40,439 bases of DNA from Pseudoxanthomonas suwonensis. GTDB lineage: Bacteria > Pseudomonadota > Gammaproteobacteria > Xanthomonadales > Xanthomonadaceae. Below are positions 8,670 to 16,481 of the stretch, in pieces. Location of the stretch: NCBI GenBank assembly GCA_030535605.1, contig JAUNRQ010000021.1, positions 1 through 40,439 on the forward strand. Reading direction: 5' to 3'. Both the position numbers and the translations under genes were made by a program. The number at the start of each line of letters is the position of its first letter. The first letter of the stretch is position 1. The notes under the pieces are model-generated. The model worked only from the letters and a program-made list of their open reading frames with translations. It did not search any database and was not told the origin of the DNA.

Positions 8670-10289
8670 ATGATTCTCATGCGAAACAGTCAGGTGCAAC
8701 GTGGTCTTGTCTTCATCGATGTGGAATGTTTTTTCGACGCCCTGTCTCTGGACCTCGAACTGGAGGAGCCGAAGCTGTCCGCGTTCTCCCTTCGGTACGG
8801 CCTTGAAAGCGTGGGGGAGATGGCGCGCCGTTTCACCTGGAAATTCGATGTGGTCCTTGTCTGCGAGCGTCCGGGGCCGACCTTGCGCGGGACGCGGATG
8901 CGGTTTCCCGGGCCGATGCAGGATCTAGTCGTGGACGCGACATGGGAGTCGGCTGTCAGGACGCTTCCTGCCCCACGGCATGTACAGATCCTCGATTACA
9001 TTCGGCGTCTGGGTGCATCCGGCCCCGGACGACGTTGGGTCGCGCTGGATTCCGATGCAAGCCAATGGCCACGTCCCCTGCGCCGGCACGTGATCGATTG
9101 CGCCGGTACCGGGTTCGGGCTCCGCGCAAGGAGTCGGTTGGCCCTGCGTCTGGATCGGTGGCCCGCGGTACCGCGGATTCATCTGGATGAGGACTTCGGG
9201 ACCGGCGAAGTGATTGCAGGGAATGTGGACGTCGGTCATGTCTCCGGACATGGCGATGAAGCGGATCACGCGCCATCGCCCGGGCTTGTCCGTCTGTTTC
9301 CGCGCGCGGCAATCGAGAAGGTGTGCGAATTGCCCATGAAGTACGGCGGCGATCGCAGGAAAGGCTATCAACGTATCGCCGAGTCGCTGAGCGTGGCGCC
9401 CATGGGGTATCGCGGCGTGCGGCGGCTTCCCGGCGACATGGATCGGCGTCTGGATCTTCTCGTCGGCGAAATGCCCAATTTCCATCGGGCCATCGAGACG
9501 TTGCGGCTGGCATTCCGTCTGCAGAATGCTGGCGACGGGCAGTTCAAGTTCGCGCCACTGTTGCTGGCTGGCCCGCCGGGCGTGGGCAAGAGCTACTTTG
9601 CAAGGCGACTGGCTGAAACCTTTCGCAGCGCGTATCGCCCGGTCAACATGGAGACGACCACGGCCGGGTTCGTCCTCTCGGGCACGTCCAGCCAATGGGG
9701 CGAAAGTGCGCCGGGCCTGGTCTTCAACACCTTGGTCCACGGTCGCCAAGCCAATCCCGTGATCCTGCTGGACGAAGTGGACAAGGCCAGCACCGATGCG
9801 CGTCACTCCCCGCTGGGGCCGCTCTACAGCCTGCTCGAACCGATGTCCGCCAAGGCGTTCATCGACGAGTACTGCCCGGAGCTGCCGATGGACACCAGCC
9901 ACATCAACTGGATCATCGCCGCCAATGAGGTCGAGAAGATTCCCGAGCCGTTGCGCAACCGCATGGTGCGGGTGGACATTCCCGCCCCGAATCGATCCGA
10001 GCGCATGGGCATTCTTCGCTGCCTGTATCGGGACATGCGGGAACAGGAGGCGTGGGGAAAGCATTTCGGTGACGAGCTTTCCGATGCGGTTGCCGAGCGT
10101 CTATGCGTGCGCCAGGGTTCGGTGCGGGATCTGCGCCACCTGCTGCTGATGGCATTTGCCCACGCCATCGCACGCGGCAGTCCTCGCCTGGAGCTCAGGG
10201 ATCTCGCCCCGGCGGGCGGCTGTGGGCGGCGGGTGGACCTGCGGAATCCGGATGCCTTGCACGAGATGGAGGTGCAGGGCCATGCGTGA
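8670..10289 (+). CDS. Degenerate HAD-like domain fused to Lon-type AAA+ ATPase
   Basis: 539 residues in two parts. Residues about 11-165 resemble the small stand-alone HAD proteins of proteobacteria: LVFIDVECFFD at motif I, VDATWES, HVQILDYIRR and WVALDSDASQWP in the order that family shows. The second acid of DxD is Glu and the Ser/Thr motif region reads VLVCERPG, so catalysis is doubtful. Residues about 255-520 are a Lon-like AAA+ module: Walker A GPPGVGKS at 301-308, Walker B ILLDEVDK at 365-372, the Lon-type stretch PLYSLLEPMSAKAFIDEYC, sensor 1 IIAANE near 418, arginine-finger candidates in PLRNRM (429/431) and sensor 2 near QGSVRDLR. The Ser-Lys protease domain of Lon is absent, so it would remodel rather than degrade. 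ATG at 8670 or 8679; no good ribosome-binding site. It ends 9 bp from the convergent XRE gene. ATPase is firm, HAD part moderate, biological role unknown. Confidence 0.85.
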   Translation: MILMRNSQVQRGLVFIDVECFFDALSLDLELEEPKLSAFSLRYGLESVGEMARRFTWKFDVVLVCERPGPTLRGTRMRFPGPMQDLVVDATWESAVRTLPAPRHVQILDYIRRLGASGPGRRWVALDSDASQWPRPLRRHVIDCAGTGFGLRARSRLALRLDRWPAVPRIHLDEDFGTGEVIAGNVDVGHVSGHGDEADHAPSPGLVRLFPRAAIEKVCELPMKYGGDRRKGYQRIAESLSVAPMGYRGVRRLPGDMDRRLDLLVGEMPNFHRAIETLRLAFRLQNAGDGQFKFAPLLLAGPPGVGKSYFARRLAETFRSAYRPVNMETTTAGFVLSGTSSQWGESAPGLVFNTLVHGRQANPVILLDEVDKASTDARHSPLGPLYSLLEPMSAKAFIDEYCPELPMDTSHINWIIAANEVEKIPEPLRNRMVRVDIPAPNRSERMGILRCLYRDMREQEAWGKHFGDELSDAVAERLCVRQGSVRDLRHLLLMAFAHAIARGSPRLELRDLAPAGGCGRRVDLRNPDALHEMEVQGHA

Positions 10290-10298
10290 GCGCCTCCG

Positions 10299-10553
10299 TC
10301 AGAAGATTCGACTGCCAATCGATTCCAGCAGCCGTGACGGTTCCACGTCAAGCGCCTCGGCCAGTTTGGTGATGTTGATCAGCGAGATGTTGCGCTGCGC
10401 ACGCTCCACCTCCCCCACGTACGAGCGTGCCAGGCCGGCTTCCATCGCCAGCCGCTCCTGGCTGATGCCGCGGAGGGATCGAAGCTCCCGCAGCCGCTCG
10501 GAAAAACGCAACAGGGCAGGGTGCGGCGAATGGGGAAGATCGATCCGTGGCAT
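10299..10553 (-). CDS. XRE-family helix-turn-helix repressor
   Basis: 84 residues, nearly all one Cro/C1-type domain: RLRELRSLRGISQERLAMEAGLARSYVGEVERAQRNISLINITKLAEAL in segments covering residues 19-68. The length is normal for small repressors that govern restriction, toxin or accessory genes. It converges on the AAA+ gene with a 9-bp gap and diverges from the lipoprotein at 10642 with an 88-bp shared region containing a promoter and a direct repeat. It may control either neighbour or itself. Start at the ATG, which fits the family. Confidence 0.88.
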   Translation of the reverse strand: MPRIDLPHSPHPALLRFSERLRELRSLRGISQERLAMEAGLARSYVGEVERAQRNISLINITKLAEALDVEPSRLLESIGSRIF

Positions 10554-10569
10554 CCGGGCAGGCTACGGT

Positions 10570-10611
10570 TTGACCCGGTTCGCGGCCACGCGATATAAGG
10601 GCACACGATAT
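10570..10611 (+). promoter_or_regulatory. Sigma-70 promoter with direct repeat, upstream of lipoprotein
   Basis: TTGACC at 10570-10575, 18 bp, TATAAG at 10594-10599: five of six matches at each box. Two near-identical decamers, CACGCGATAT at 10587-10596 and CACACGATAT at 10602-10611, overlap and follow the -10 box with a 15-bp period. They are candidate binding sites for the adjacent XRE repressor. Confidence 0.55.
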
Positions 10612-10641
10612 GAGTGTCTTTCGTTCATCAAGGGGATCGGG

Positions 10642-11337
10642 ATGAAGCACGAAACGGAGTGGATGCACCGTCTGGCAATTCTTGCGGCACTGGCATTCCT
10701 GCCCGCTTGCGGCAGTCAAGCAGGGGTTGGCGCGCAGGGGGAAGTCGAAACCGAAGCGCATGTGCCGGCGACACCGGGTGATGCCCTGCCATCCTCCATG
10801 CCAGCTGCTGAGCAACAAACACGGGCACCCGCCACGGACGATGAAAAAGCCAGGGCGTTCGTTCGCCGGCTTTCGGCGCACGGTCAGGGACTTGCATGGG
10901 CCGGGCTTTATCAGAGCATGCCCCAGGCGCAGGTCGAGCAGATGGTGGGGCATGGCTTGAAGCTGGAGGCCGTCGAGGACGAATACGATTACGACGTTGC
11001 AGGCGATGACGGCTTGCAGCATTGCGGCAGCACCCGCGTGCATGAACTGGAGGTCGATCTGTGCTTCGTGCAGCTCAACGGTGTCCGCGAATTGTTCAGC
11101 ATCCACCTGCCGCTTGCAGATCGCGATTTGCTGGCGAGCGGGAAAGTCACCGGGTTGAGTGAAGGGCAGATCGATGAACTGGCCGCCATGGCCAGGCGAC
11201 AGATACCGGACCTGAAGGCGGAGTGTCCAAGTTGCGCGCTGCGCCGGGGTGCGCAAATGATCAGCATCGGCCCCATCGGTGTCAGCGTGAGGGTGCCCGT
11301 TGATTTCGATTCCGATTACTCGGGCATGGATGACTGA
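10642..11337 (+). CDS. Lipoprotein of unknown function
   Basis: 231 residues. Residues 9-24 are a lipoprotein signal (LAILAALAFLPAC, lipobox LPAC), so it should be acylated at Cys and anchored in the envelope. A low-complexity linker follows to about residue 65, then a folded part of mixed alpha/beta character with four cysteines (GLQHCGS, LCFVQ, CPSC) and an acidic end (FDSDYSGMDD). I do not recognise the fold. AAGGGGATCGGG stands before the ATG as a ribosome-binding site. The frame is open further upstream, but that part overlaps the XRE gene antisense and lacks a signal, so I reject a longer form. It has its own promoter divergent from the XRE gene. Confidence 0.75.
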   Translation: MKHETEWMHRLAILAALAFLPACGSQAGVGAQGEVETEAHVPATPGDALPSSMPAAEQQTRAPATDDEKARAFVRRLSAHGQGLAWAGLYQSMPQAQVEQMVGHGLKLEAVEDEYDYDVAGDDGLQHCGSTRVHELEVDLCFVQLNGVRELFSIHLPLADRDLLASGKVTGLSEGQIDELAAMARRQIPDLKAECPSCALRRGAQMISIGPIGVSVRVPVDFDSDYSGMDD

Positions 11338-11390
11338 GCCGCTGCCGCGCGTTTGTCACTGGGCAAACAATCTCAAGCAAGGGAAGCGCA

Positions 11391-11557
11391 TGAAGAAAGT
11401 CACCATCGCCGCCGTAGGCGGCAGTCTGCGTCGGCAACATGACATGCGTCTGACCAGCGGCGGCAGGCTGGCGATCAGGGGAATGGATCGATTGTCCGCA
11501 ATGCCGAGGGCGCGGTTGTCGCTGCGCGGTGCAGCGGAAACCAGGACGGGACCATGA
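11391..11557 (+). CDS. Small ORF upstream of the broken S8 peptidase (doubtful)
   Basis: 55 codons beginning MKKVTIAAVGG after a strong AAGGGAAGCGC ribosome-binding site, ending with a TGA that overlaps the next ATG (ATGA at 11554-11557). The N-terminus resembles the start of a signal peptide, but the rest is basic and without a hydrophobic core. It may be a decayed secretory gene or part of the adjacent pseudogene. No known family is recognised. Confidence 0.3.
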
Positions 11558-12042
11558 GTCTGAAGCCGCTTGGAGTCGCTGTTGCGGCCGCACTGTGCGC
11601 CTGATGCGGAGGTGGTGGAGGGGGCGGGAACGTCCGGCCAAATCCGCCGCCGCCGACCACGCCCCCTCCCCCCACCAACAACACTTGCCAGGATCTCAAG
11701 GCCACCAACCCTGGCGGCCCGCTGCCTTGCACATTTCCGACCAGCCGCTATCAGGATGAAGCCGACAACTTGTTGGTGCCGGTCGGTGCAGATCGTGCAC
11801 ATGCCGCCGGCATCACCGGTGCGGGCGTGGAGGTCGGCGTCCTGGATGACGGCAAGATCGACGACTATGCGCAGGTTGACGGCAAGGTGGCGTGGTATCA
11901 GGACGACACGGACAAGGGTTGTCCGGAGTTGATCGAGCTTCTCGATGAGCCGATCACGATGAGGGTTGGAGGGCTCGCCTACACCTGCAGGATATGTATT
12001 GCGGATGGCCTGCTTTGGCGAAACGCCGCTCGTCAATCGTAG
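11554..12042 (+). pseudogene. Remnant of S8 (subtilisin-like) serine peptidase autotransporter
   Basis: Reads MSLKPLGVAVAAALCA, then an in-frame TGA at 11602-11604, then CGGGGGGG and a proline/threonine linker. Without the stop the first part is a lipobox-type signal ending before Cys. After the linker come DNLLVPVGADRAHAAGITGAGVEVGVLDDG in segments, the N-terminal portion of xanthomonad S8 autotransporter peptidases up to the catalytic Asp region (VLDDG). Similarity stops about position 11925; the His and Ser motifs and the beta-barrel are missing and an unrelated tail runs to TAG at 12042. The gene is dead by nonsense mutation and 3' loss. It overlaps the end of the convergent ParB-like gene by 10 bp. 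Confidence 0.75.
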
Positions 12043-12413
12043 GGCAGGTCCTCCAGCGCCACGCCGACATGGTCGGGTGGGGGCAATGTCGGCAGGCGGT
12101 AGGCCTGGATGGCCTCGCGGCCTTCCAGCAGCGCCTTGGTGACGCGATGCATGCCGTCCATGACCCGGCCGTCGGGGCAGACGATGATCGGGTAAGCAAG
12201 ATCGGCCTCCTGCATCAGCCGGAAATGACCCACGAGTGAGCGGCAGGTGGGTCGGTCGCCTTCGGCGTCATACCACCAGGTCTCGTCCAGTTCACCGATG
12301 TCCGCCAGCTGGATCCATTCCGGCGTCAGTCCGTGGGTCAGCGCCACGAGGCGATCGACGTCCCAGATCAGGCGGCCGTCAGGGCCGGGCCGCGAGTGGT
12401 ATTGCTTTCTCAT
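12033..12413 (-). CDS. Small ParB/sulfiredoxin-fold domain protein
   Basis: 126 residues. The diagnostic stretch is PIIVCPDGRVMDGMHRVTKALLEG near residues 76-99 (read in two parts), matching the ParB N-terminal/Srx fold, in which the GxHR-type loop binds a nucleotide. The protein has no DNA-binding helix-turn-helix and no partner ParA nearby, so it is not a partition protein. Stand-alone members have unknown or proposed nuclease/NTPase roles. GGAGG lies 8 bases before the chosen ATG; a longer frame exists to 12581 but lacks a site and its extra residues look non-coding. Confidence 0.75.
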   Translation of the reverse strand: MRKQYHSRPGPDGRLIWDVDRLVALTHGLTPEWIQLADIGELDETWWYDAEGDRPTCRSLVGHFRLMQEADLAYPIIVCPDGRVMDGMHRVTKALLEGREAIQAYRLPTLPPPDHVGVALEDLPYD

Positions 12414-12435
12414 CGTTCGTGCCTCCGTGGTGGCT

Positions 12436-12449
12436 TGGCATGCATGCCA
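12436..12449. promoter_or_regulatory. 14-bp perfect palindrome upstream of the ParB-like gene
   Basis: TGGCATGCATGCCA, centred about 30 bp before the start codon at 12413. The size and position suit a dimeric repressor operator. The remainder of 12450-12800 shows no supported gene. Confidence 0.4.
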
Positions 12450-12815
12450 CGAAGTATTCCATCGCTGCCGGAGTGACCGCGTGCACGTGCTTGGGCGCGG
12501 GCACCCGGCGGTTGTGGGGATGGCGTCCAGTCCATCACGCCTTGTCGTCGCGGGCGCCAGTCCCGTCGACCGCTCCGTCAACGCCTCGATCCGCGCAGGG
12601 ACGGTGCATGGACGTTACGGAGCCTGCCAGCGCCTGTGCGTGGCCCGGAGCGGCTGACGGGAGGCGTGCCAACAGGCCCCGTTGCCGGCTCTGGCATGGC
12701 ATCATTGGAGTCCGCCGAACCAGCGCAGGTGGCCCGCGGAAACGCCGGTCGAGTGTGTGACATGGACACTGGTCCCGACCAACCCTGAGTGCCGACGCCC
12801 CGGGTCCACCTCGCG

Positions 12816-12838
12816 AGGCGCTTCGGCGTCTTTTTGTT
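12816..12838 (+). terminator. Intrinsic terminator or attenuator in the thrS leader
   Basis: AGGCGC-TTCG-GCGTCT with the exceptionally stable TTCG tetraloop, six pairs (one G-T), then TTTTTGTTGT. It stands about 80 bp before the thrS start in a 500-bp stretch (12414-12915) with no other supported gene. Either it ends an upstream small transcript or, since a transcript reaching thrS must pass it, it attenuates thrS. The upstream segment GACGCC at 12794-12799 can pair with GGCGTC of the 3' arm. Confidence 0.65.
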
Positions 12839-12915
12839 GTCTGGTCGCAGGGCTTCGCGCCTTCGCCGGCCGGTCGCGGCACCCGCGCCGCTCCCCCTGA
12901 ACGGATGGTTCCACG

Positions 12916-14820
12916 ATGATCGCAATCACGCTTCCCGACGGCAGCCGCCGTGAGTTCGACGCCCCCGTTTCCGTGGCCGAGGTCGCCGCCTCGATCGGGC
13001 CTGGCCTGGCCAAGGCTGCGCTGGCCGGCAAGGTCGACGGCCGCCTGGTCGATACCTCGTTCCGCATGGCTTCGGACGCGACGCTGGAAATCGTCACCGA
13101 CAAGCATCCCGATGCCCTGGAAGTGCTGCGTCACTCCACCGCGCATTTGCTGGCGCAGGCGGTGCAGCGGCTGTATCCGGGTGCGCAGGTGACGATCGGC
13201 CCGGTCATCGACAACGGCTTCTACTACGACTTCGCCTACGAACGTCCGTTCACGCCCGAGGACCTGCCGGCGATCGAGGAGGAGATGAAGAAGATCGTCA
13301 AGGAGGCCTTGCCGGTCAGCCGCAGCGTGAAGTCGCGCGACGAGGCCATCACCTTCTTCAAGGACCTGGGCGAGCACTACAAGGCCGAGATCATCGCCTC
13401 GATCCCGGCCGACGAGGACCTGTCGCTGTATTCGCAGGGCGAGTTCACCGACCTGTGCCGCGGCCCGCACGTGCCTGCGACCGACAAGCTGCGCAGCTTC
13501 AAGCTGATGAAGGTGGCCGGCGCCTACTGGCGCGGCGACCACAACAACCAGATGCTCAGCCGCATCTACGGCACCTCGTGGCTCAACGACAAGGACCTCA
13601 AGGCGCACCTGCACCAGTTGGAGGAAGCCGAAAAGCGCGACCACCGCCGCATCGGCAAGGCGCTGGAGCTGTTCCATCTTCAGGAAGAGGCGCCGGGCCT
13701 GGTGTTCTGGCACCCGAAGGGCTGGAGCCTGTGGCAGCAGGTCGAGCAGTACATGCGCAACGTTTACCGCAACACCGGCTATGGCGAGGTGCGCTGTCCG
13801 CAGATCCTCGACGTGTCGCTGTGGCAGCGCTCCGGCCACTGGGACAACTACAAGGAGAACATGTTCTTCACCGAGTCGGAAAAGCGCACCTACGCGGTCA
13901 AGCCGATGAATTGCCCGGGCCATGTGCAGATCTTCAACCAGGGCCTGCACAGCTATCGCGATCTGCCGATCCGCTACGGCGAGTTCGGCTCGTGCCACCG
14001 TAACGAGCCGTCCGGCGCCCTGCACGGCATCCTGCGCGTTCGCGGCTTCACCCAGGACGACGGACACGTCTTCTGCACGGAGGACCAGGTCGAGCAGGAG
14101 GTCGCCGACTTCCACCGCCAGGCGCTGAAGGTCTACGGGGACTTCGGCTTTGCCGATATCCAGATCAAGATCGCATTGCGTCCGGAGTCACGGCTCGGCG
14201 ACGACGCGATCTGGGACAAGGCCGAAGACGCCTTGCGCTCGGCGCTGCGGGGTGCCGGCGTGCAGTGGGAGGAACTGCCGGGCGAAGGCGCGTTCTACGG
14301 CCCGAAGATCGAATACCACCTCAAGGACGCCATCGGCCGTACCTGGCAGCTGGGCACGATGCAGGTGGATTTCATGATGCCCGCACGCCTTGACGCGGAA
14401 TACGTCGACGAACACAGCCAGCGCCGTCATCCGGTGATGCTGCACCGGGCGATCGTCGGTTCGATGGAGCGCTTCATCGGCATCCTGATCGAACACCATG
14501 CCGGGCAGTTCCCGAGCTGGCTGGCACCGGTGCAGGCGGTGGTGATGAACATCACCGATGCCCAGGCCGGGTACGTCGAAGACGTGAAGAAAACCCTTGC
14601 GAATCAAGGCGTCCGGGTGGTCTCGGATTTGCGCAACGAAAAGATCGGCTATAAGATTCGCGAGCACACGCTGCAGCGGGTGCCGTACCTGCTCGTGGTT
14701 GGCGACCGCGAGAAGGAAAACGGCCTCGTCGCCGTCCGCACTCGGGGGGGAGAGGATCTGGGCAGCATGAGCGTTGCCGACTTCGCCTCCCGCCTGCACG
14801 ACGAGCAGCACCACGCATGA
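12916..14820 (+). CDS. thrS: Threonyl-tRNA synthetase
   Basis: 634 residues, the normal bacterial length. It charges tRNA-Thr with threonine in the cytoplasm. Domains in order: TGS (about 1-61, starting [10 protein letters not shown]), the editing domain with HSTAHLLA near 74 and CRGPHVP near 183, class II catalytic core (about 245-535), and anticodon-binding domain (about 540-634). The zinc ligands are all present: C333 in NCPGH, H384 in DDGHVF, H510 in MLHRAI, each one residue below the Escherichia coli numbering. Motif 2 is [10 protein letters not shown] and motif 3 ends in GSMERF. The ATG has only a weak upstream purine run. The stop overlaps an ATG of the infC frame, so the two are co-transcribed. 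A terminator-like hairpin lies in the leader. Confidence 0.98.
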   Translation: MIAITLPDGSRREFDAPVSVAEVAASIGPGLAKAALAGKVDGRLVDTSFRMASDATLEIVTDKHPDALEVLRHSTAHLLAQAVQRLYPGAQVTIGPVIDNGFYYDFAYERPFTPEDLPAIEEEMKKIVKEALPVSRSVKSRDEAITFFKDLGEHYKAEIIASIPADEDLSLYSQGEFTDLCRGPHVPATDKLRSFKLMKVAGAYWRGDHNNQMLSRIYGTSWLNDKDLKAHLHQLEEAEKRDHRRIGKALELFHLQEEAPGLVFWHPKGWSLWQQVEQYMRNVYRNTGYGEVRCPQILDVSLWQRSGHWDNYKENMFFTESEKRTYAVKPMNCPGHVQIFNQGLHSYRDLPIRYGEFGSCHRNEPSGALHGILRVRGFTQDDGHVFCTEDQVEQEVADFHRQALKVYGDFGFADIQIKIALRPESRLGDDAIWDKAEDALRSALRGAGVQWEELPGEGAFYGPKIEYHLKDAIGRTWQLGTMQVDFMMPARLDAEYVDEHSQRRHPVMLHRAIVGSMERFIGILIEHHAGQFPSWLAPVQAVVMNITDAQAGYVEDVKKTLANQGVRVVSDLRNEKIGYKIREHTLQRVPYLLVVGDREKENGLVAVRTRGGEDLGSMSVADFASRLHDEQHHA

Positions 14821-14864
14821 TTCACGGCCCGCCACGCATGATCGTGGCGGCATCACCACTCTCC

Positions 14865-14879
14865 GGAGATTGCAATATC
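14865..14879 (+). promoter_or_regulatory. Ribosome-binding site and AUC start of infC
   Basis: GGAGA at 14865-14869, 7-base spacer, ATC at 14877-14879 followed by codons for [16 protein letters not shown]. In-frame ATGs exist only upstream, at 14817 and 14838, before this ribosome-binding site, and would add residues unlike IF3. Rare AUU/AUC/AUA starts are the known basis of IF3 autoregulation. Confidence 0.75.
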
Positions 14880-15401
14880 AGCACCCCAGACAACAAGCAG
14901 AACCGCCGCAACAACGAGATCCGCGTACCGCGCGTACGCGTGATCGGCAGCGACGGCGAGATGGTCGGCGTCCTTTCCCGCGACGAAGCCCTCGCCATGG
15001 CCGAGGACGAGGGCCTGGACCTCGTCGAGATCCAGCCCAATGCCGATCCGCCGGTCTGCAAGATCATGGACTTCGGCAAGTTCAAGTTCGAACAGCAGAA
15101 GCGGGCCAACGAGGCCAAGAAGAAGTCCAAGCAGTTCGAGATCAAGGAACTGAAGTTCCGGCCGGTCACCGACGAGGGCGACTACCAGATCAAGCTGCGC
15201 AAGATGCGCGAGTTCCTCGAGGATGGTGACAAGATCAAGGTCAACATCCGTTTCCGGGGTCGCGAGATGAGCCACCAGGAACTGGGACGGGAAATGGCCG
15301 CACGCATCGAGGCCGACCTGGGCGAAGACATCGTGATCGAATCACGGCCGCGCCTGGAAGGCCGTCAGATGGTGATGATGATCGCGCCCAAGAAGAAGTG
15401 A
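14877..15401 (+). CDS. infC: Translation initiation factor IF-3
   Basis: 174 residues from the ATC. IF-3 binds the 30S subunit, blocks 50S joining and checks the initiator codon and tRNA. The N-domain (1 to about 80) has [40 protein letters not shown] in parts; a lysine-rich linker follows ([15 protein letters not shown]); the C-domain has [16 protein letters not shown] and [13 protein letters not shown] and ends APKKK. If started at the upstream ATGs the protein would carry an unrelated leader, so the ATC is preferred. Because IF-3 itself discriminates against such codons, the start suggests negative autoregulation. It lies 56 bp after thrS and is followed by an intrinsic terminator instead of rpmI-rplT. 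Confidence 0.96.
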   Translation: MSTPDNKQNRRNNEIRVPRVRVIGSDGEMVGVLSRDEALAMAEDEGLDLVEIQPNADPPVCKIMDFGKFKFEQQKRANEAKKKSKQFEIKELKFRPVTDEGDYQIKLRKMREFLEDGDKIKVNIRFRGREMSHQELGREMAARIEADLGEDIVIESRPRLEGRQMVMMIAPKKK

Positions 15402-15442
15402 GAGGTCGCGGCCAACGCGCCGCGGACGGTTCGGTTCGGAAA

Positions 15443-15470
15443 GCGCGCCCTCGGGCGCGTTTTCTGTTTC
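15443..15470 (+). terminator. Intrinsic terminator after infC
   Basis: CGCGCCC (15444-15450) and GGGCGCG (15453-15459) pair, followed by TTTTCTGTTTC. It lies about 40 bp after the infC stop and ends the thrS-infC transcript. Confidence 0.8.
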
Positions 15471-15589
15471 GTGGTCGCGGGCTTCCGGGCGCGCGGGCGA
15501 GGCGATGCAAGGCGGACTGCTGCCGCGAGGATCGTGTGGTCGGTGTGAGCGTCTCCCGGGTCCGGGCGATGCGGATGCCGGAACGCGGA

Positions 15590-15611
15590 ACGGCCGCATC
15601 GCTGCGGCCGT
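15590..15611 (-). terminator. Hairpin after the NlpC/P60 gene
   Basis: ACGGCCGCA-TCGC-TGCGGCCGT, nine perfect pairs, 30 bp beyond the stop of the minus-strand NlpC/P60 gene at 15642. No T-run follows, so termination is likely but not certain. The rest of 15471-15589 shows no gene. Confidence 0.5.
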
Positions 15612-15641
15612 CCGGAGGGTGACAGGTGTTTCGGGCCGGGA

Positions 15642-16337
15642 TCAGGTTTCGGTGACGCGCGTCGCCTGCATGAAGCGGCCGGACCAGTAGCCGGTATCCA
15701 TGCGCGAGACCATCACGTCGCGGCCGGTGCGCGGCGAATGCACGAACTGGCCCTCGCCCAGGTAGATGCCGACGTGGTCGATGTTGCGGCCGGTCTGGCT
15801 GAAGAACACCAGATCACCGGCGGCAAGGGCGGTGCGTTCGACGCGCTGGCCGGCGCGGGCCTGGTCGCGGGAGACGCGCGGCAGCTCGATGCCGAGCGCG
15901 GAACGGAACACGTAGCTCACCAGGCCACTGCAGTCGAAGCCGGCGGTGGTGGTGCCACCCCAGCGGTAAGGGGTGCCCAGCAGGCTCAGGGCGCGCTTGA
16001 GGACGCCCTGGACGCGCTCGCTGACCGGCGTGTCGCCTTGCAGGTCGTCCTGCGGCGGCGGCAGGGCGGCCAGCAGGCGGTTGATGTCGCCGGCCATCAG
16101 CAACGCGCGGTCAGGCAGCGGCATCGCGTCGGGCAACGGGGCGGCTGCAGTGGCAGCGGCGCTGGTCGCCGAGGCAGCGAGGGCCTGACTGCCGGCCATC
16201 GCGGTGGCGGCGGTCGCATCCTTGGCGAACGCCGGCATGGCGGCGGCAATCAGCAGGACGGCGGCGAGGGCAGTGCCCTTGGCGGGGCGGTGGAGGCGGG
16301 CGGCAAGGCGGCCTTGGTGCTGGTCGGAAGTCGTCAC
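15642..16337 (-). CDS. NlpC/P60 family peptidoglycan endopeptidase
   Basis: 231 residues. An N-terminal signal region with a hydrophobic core (ALAAVLLIAAAMPAFA, residues 23-38) sends it to the periplasm. An alanine-rich linker follows, then the NlpC/P60 cysteine peptidase domain from about residue 108: GTPYRWGG, catalytic Cys in FDCSGLV, catalytic His in DHVGIYLG, and the third polar residue in FVHSPRTG. Such enzymes cut gamma-D-glutamyl-diaminopimelate or related stem-peptide bonds in cell-wall turnover. It lies directly downstream of a paralogue on the same strand, with a 144-bp AT-richer gap that probably holds its own promoter. Confidence 0.93.
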   Translation of the reverse strand: MTTSDQHQGRLAARLHRPAKGTALAAVLLIAAAMPAFAKDATAATAMAGSQALAASATSAAATAAAPLPDAMPLPDRALLMAGDINRLLAALPPPQDDLQGDTPVSERVQGVLKRALSLLGTPYRWGGTTTAGFDCSGLVSYVFRSALGIELPRVSRDQARAGQRVERTALAAGDLVFFSQTGRNIDHVGIYLGEGQFVHSPRTGRDVMVSRMDTGYWSGRFMQATRVTET

Positions 16338-16481
16338 GCGGTCTTCACTTGCGTCAAGTCGGGGTGAAGACTGCCAGAGCTTTTCGATCGAGTTGTTAAA
16401 TCGCAGTTATCAATCCGGCCTTATCTGCGTGATTTCTCAGGGAAATCCGGTCTTCCCGCATTCAGCTTGTCAGGGCCTGAC

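Noticed and set aside
10156..10641. N-terminal extension of the lipoprotein frame by 162 codons
   Set aside because: The extension lies antisense over the XRE gene and AAA+ gene end; the lipoprotein signal and ribosome-binding site mark 10642 as the start.
16338..16481. A small gene between the two NlpC/P60 genes
   Set aside because: The stretch is AT-richer than its surroundings and has no start with a ribosome-binding site; it reads as a promoter region.
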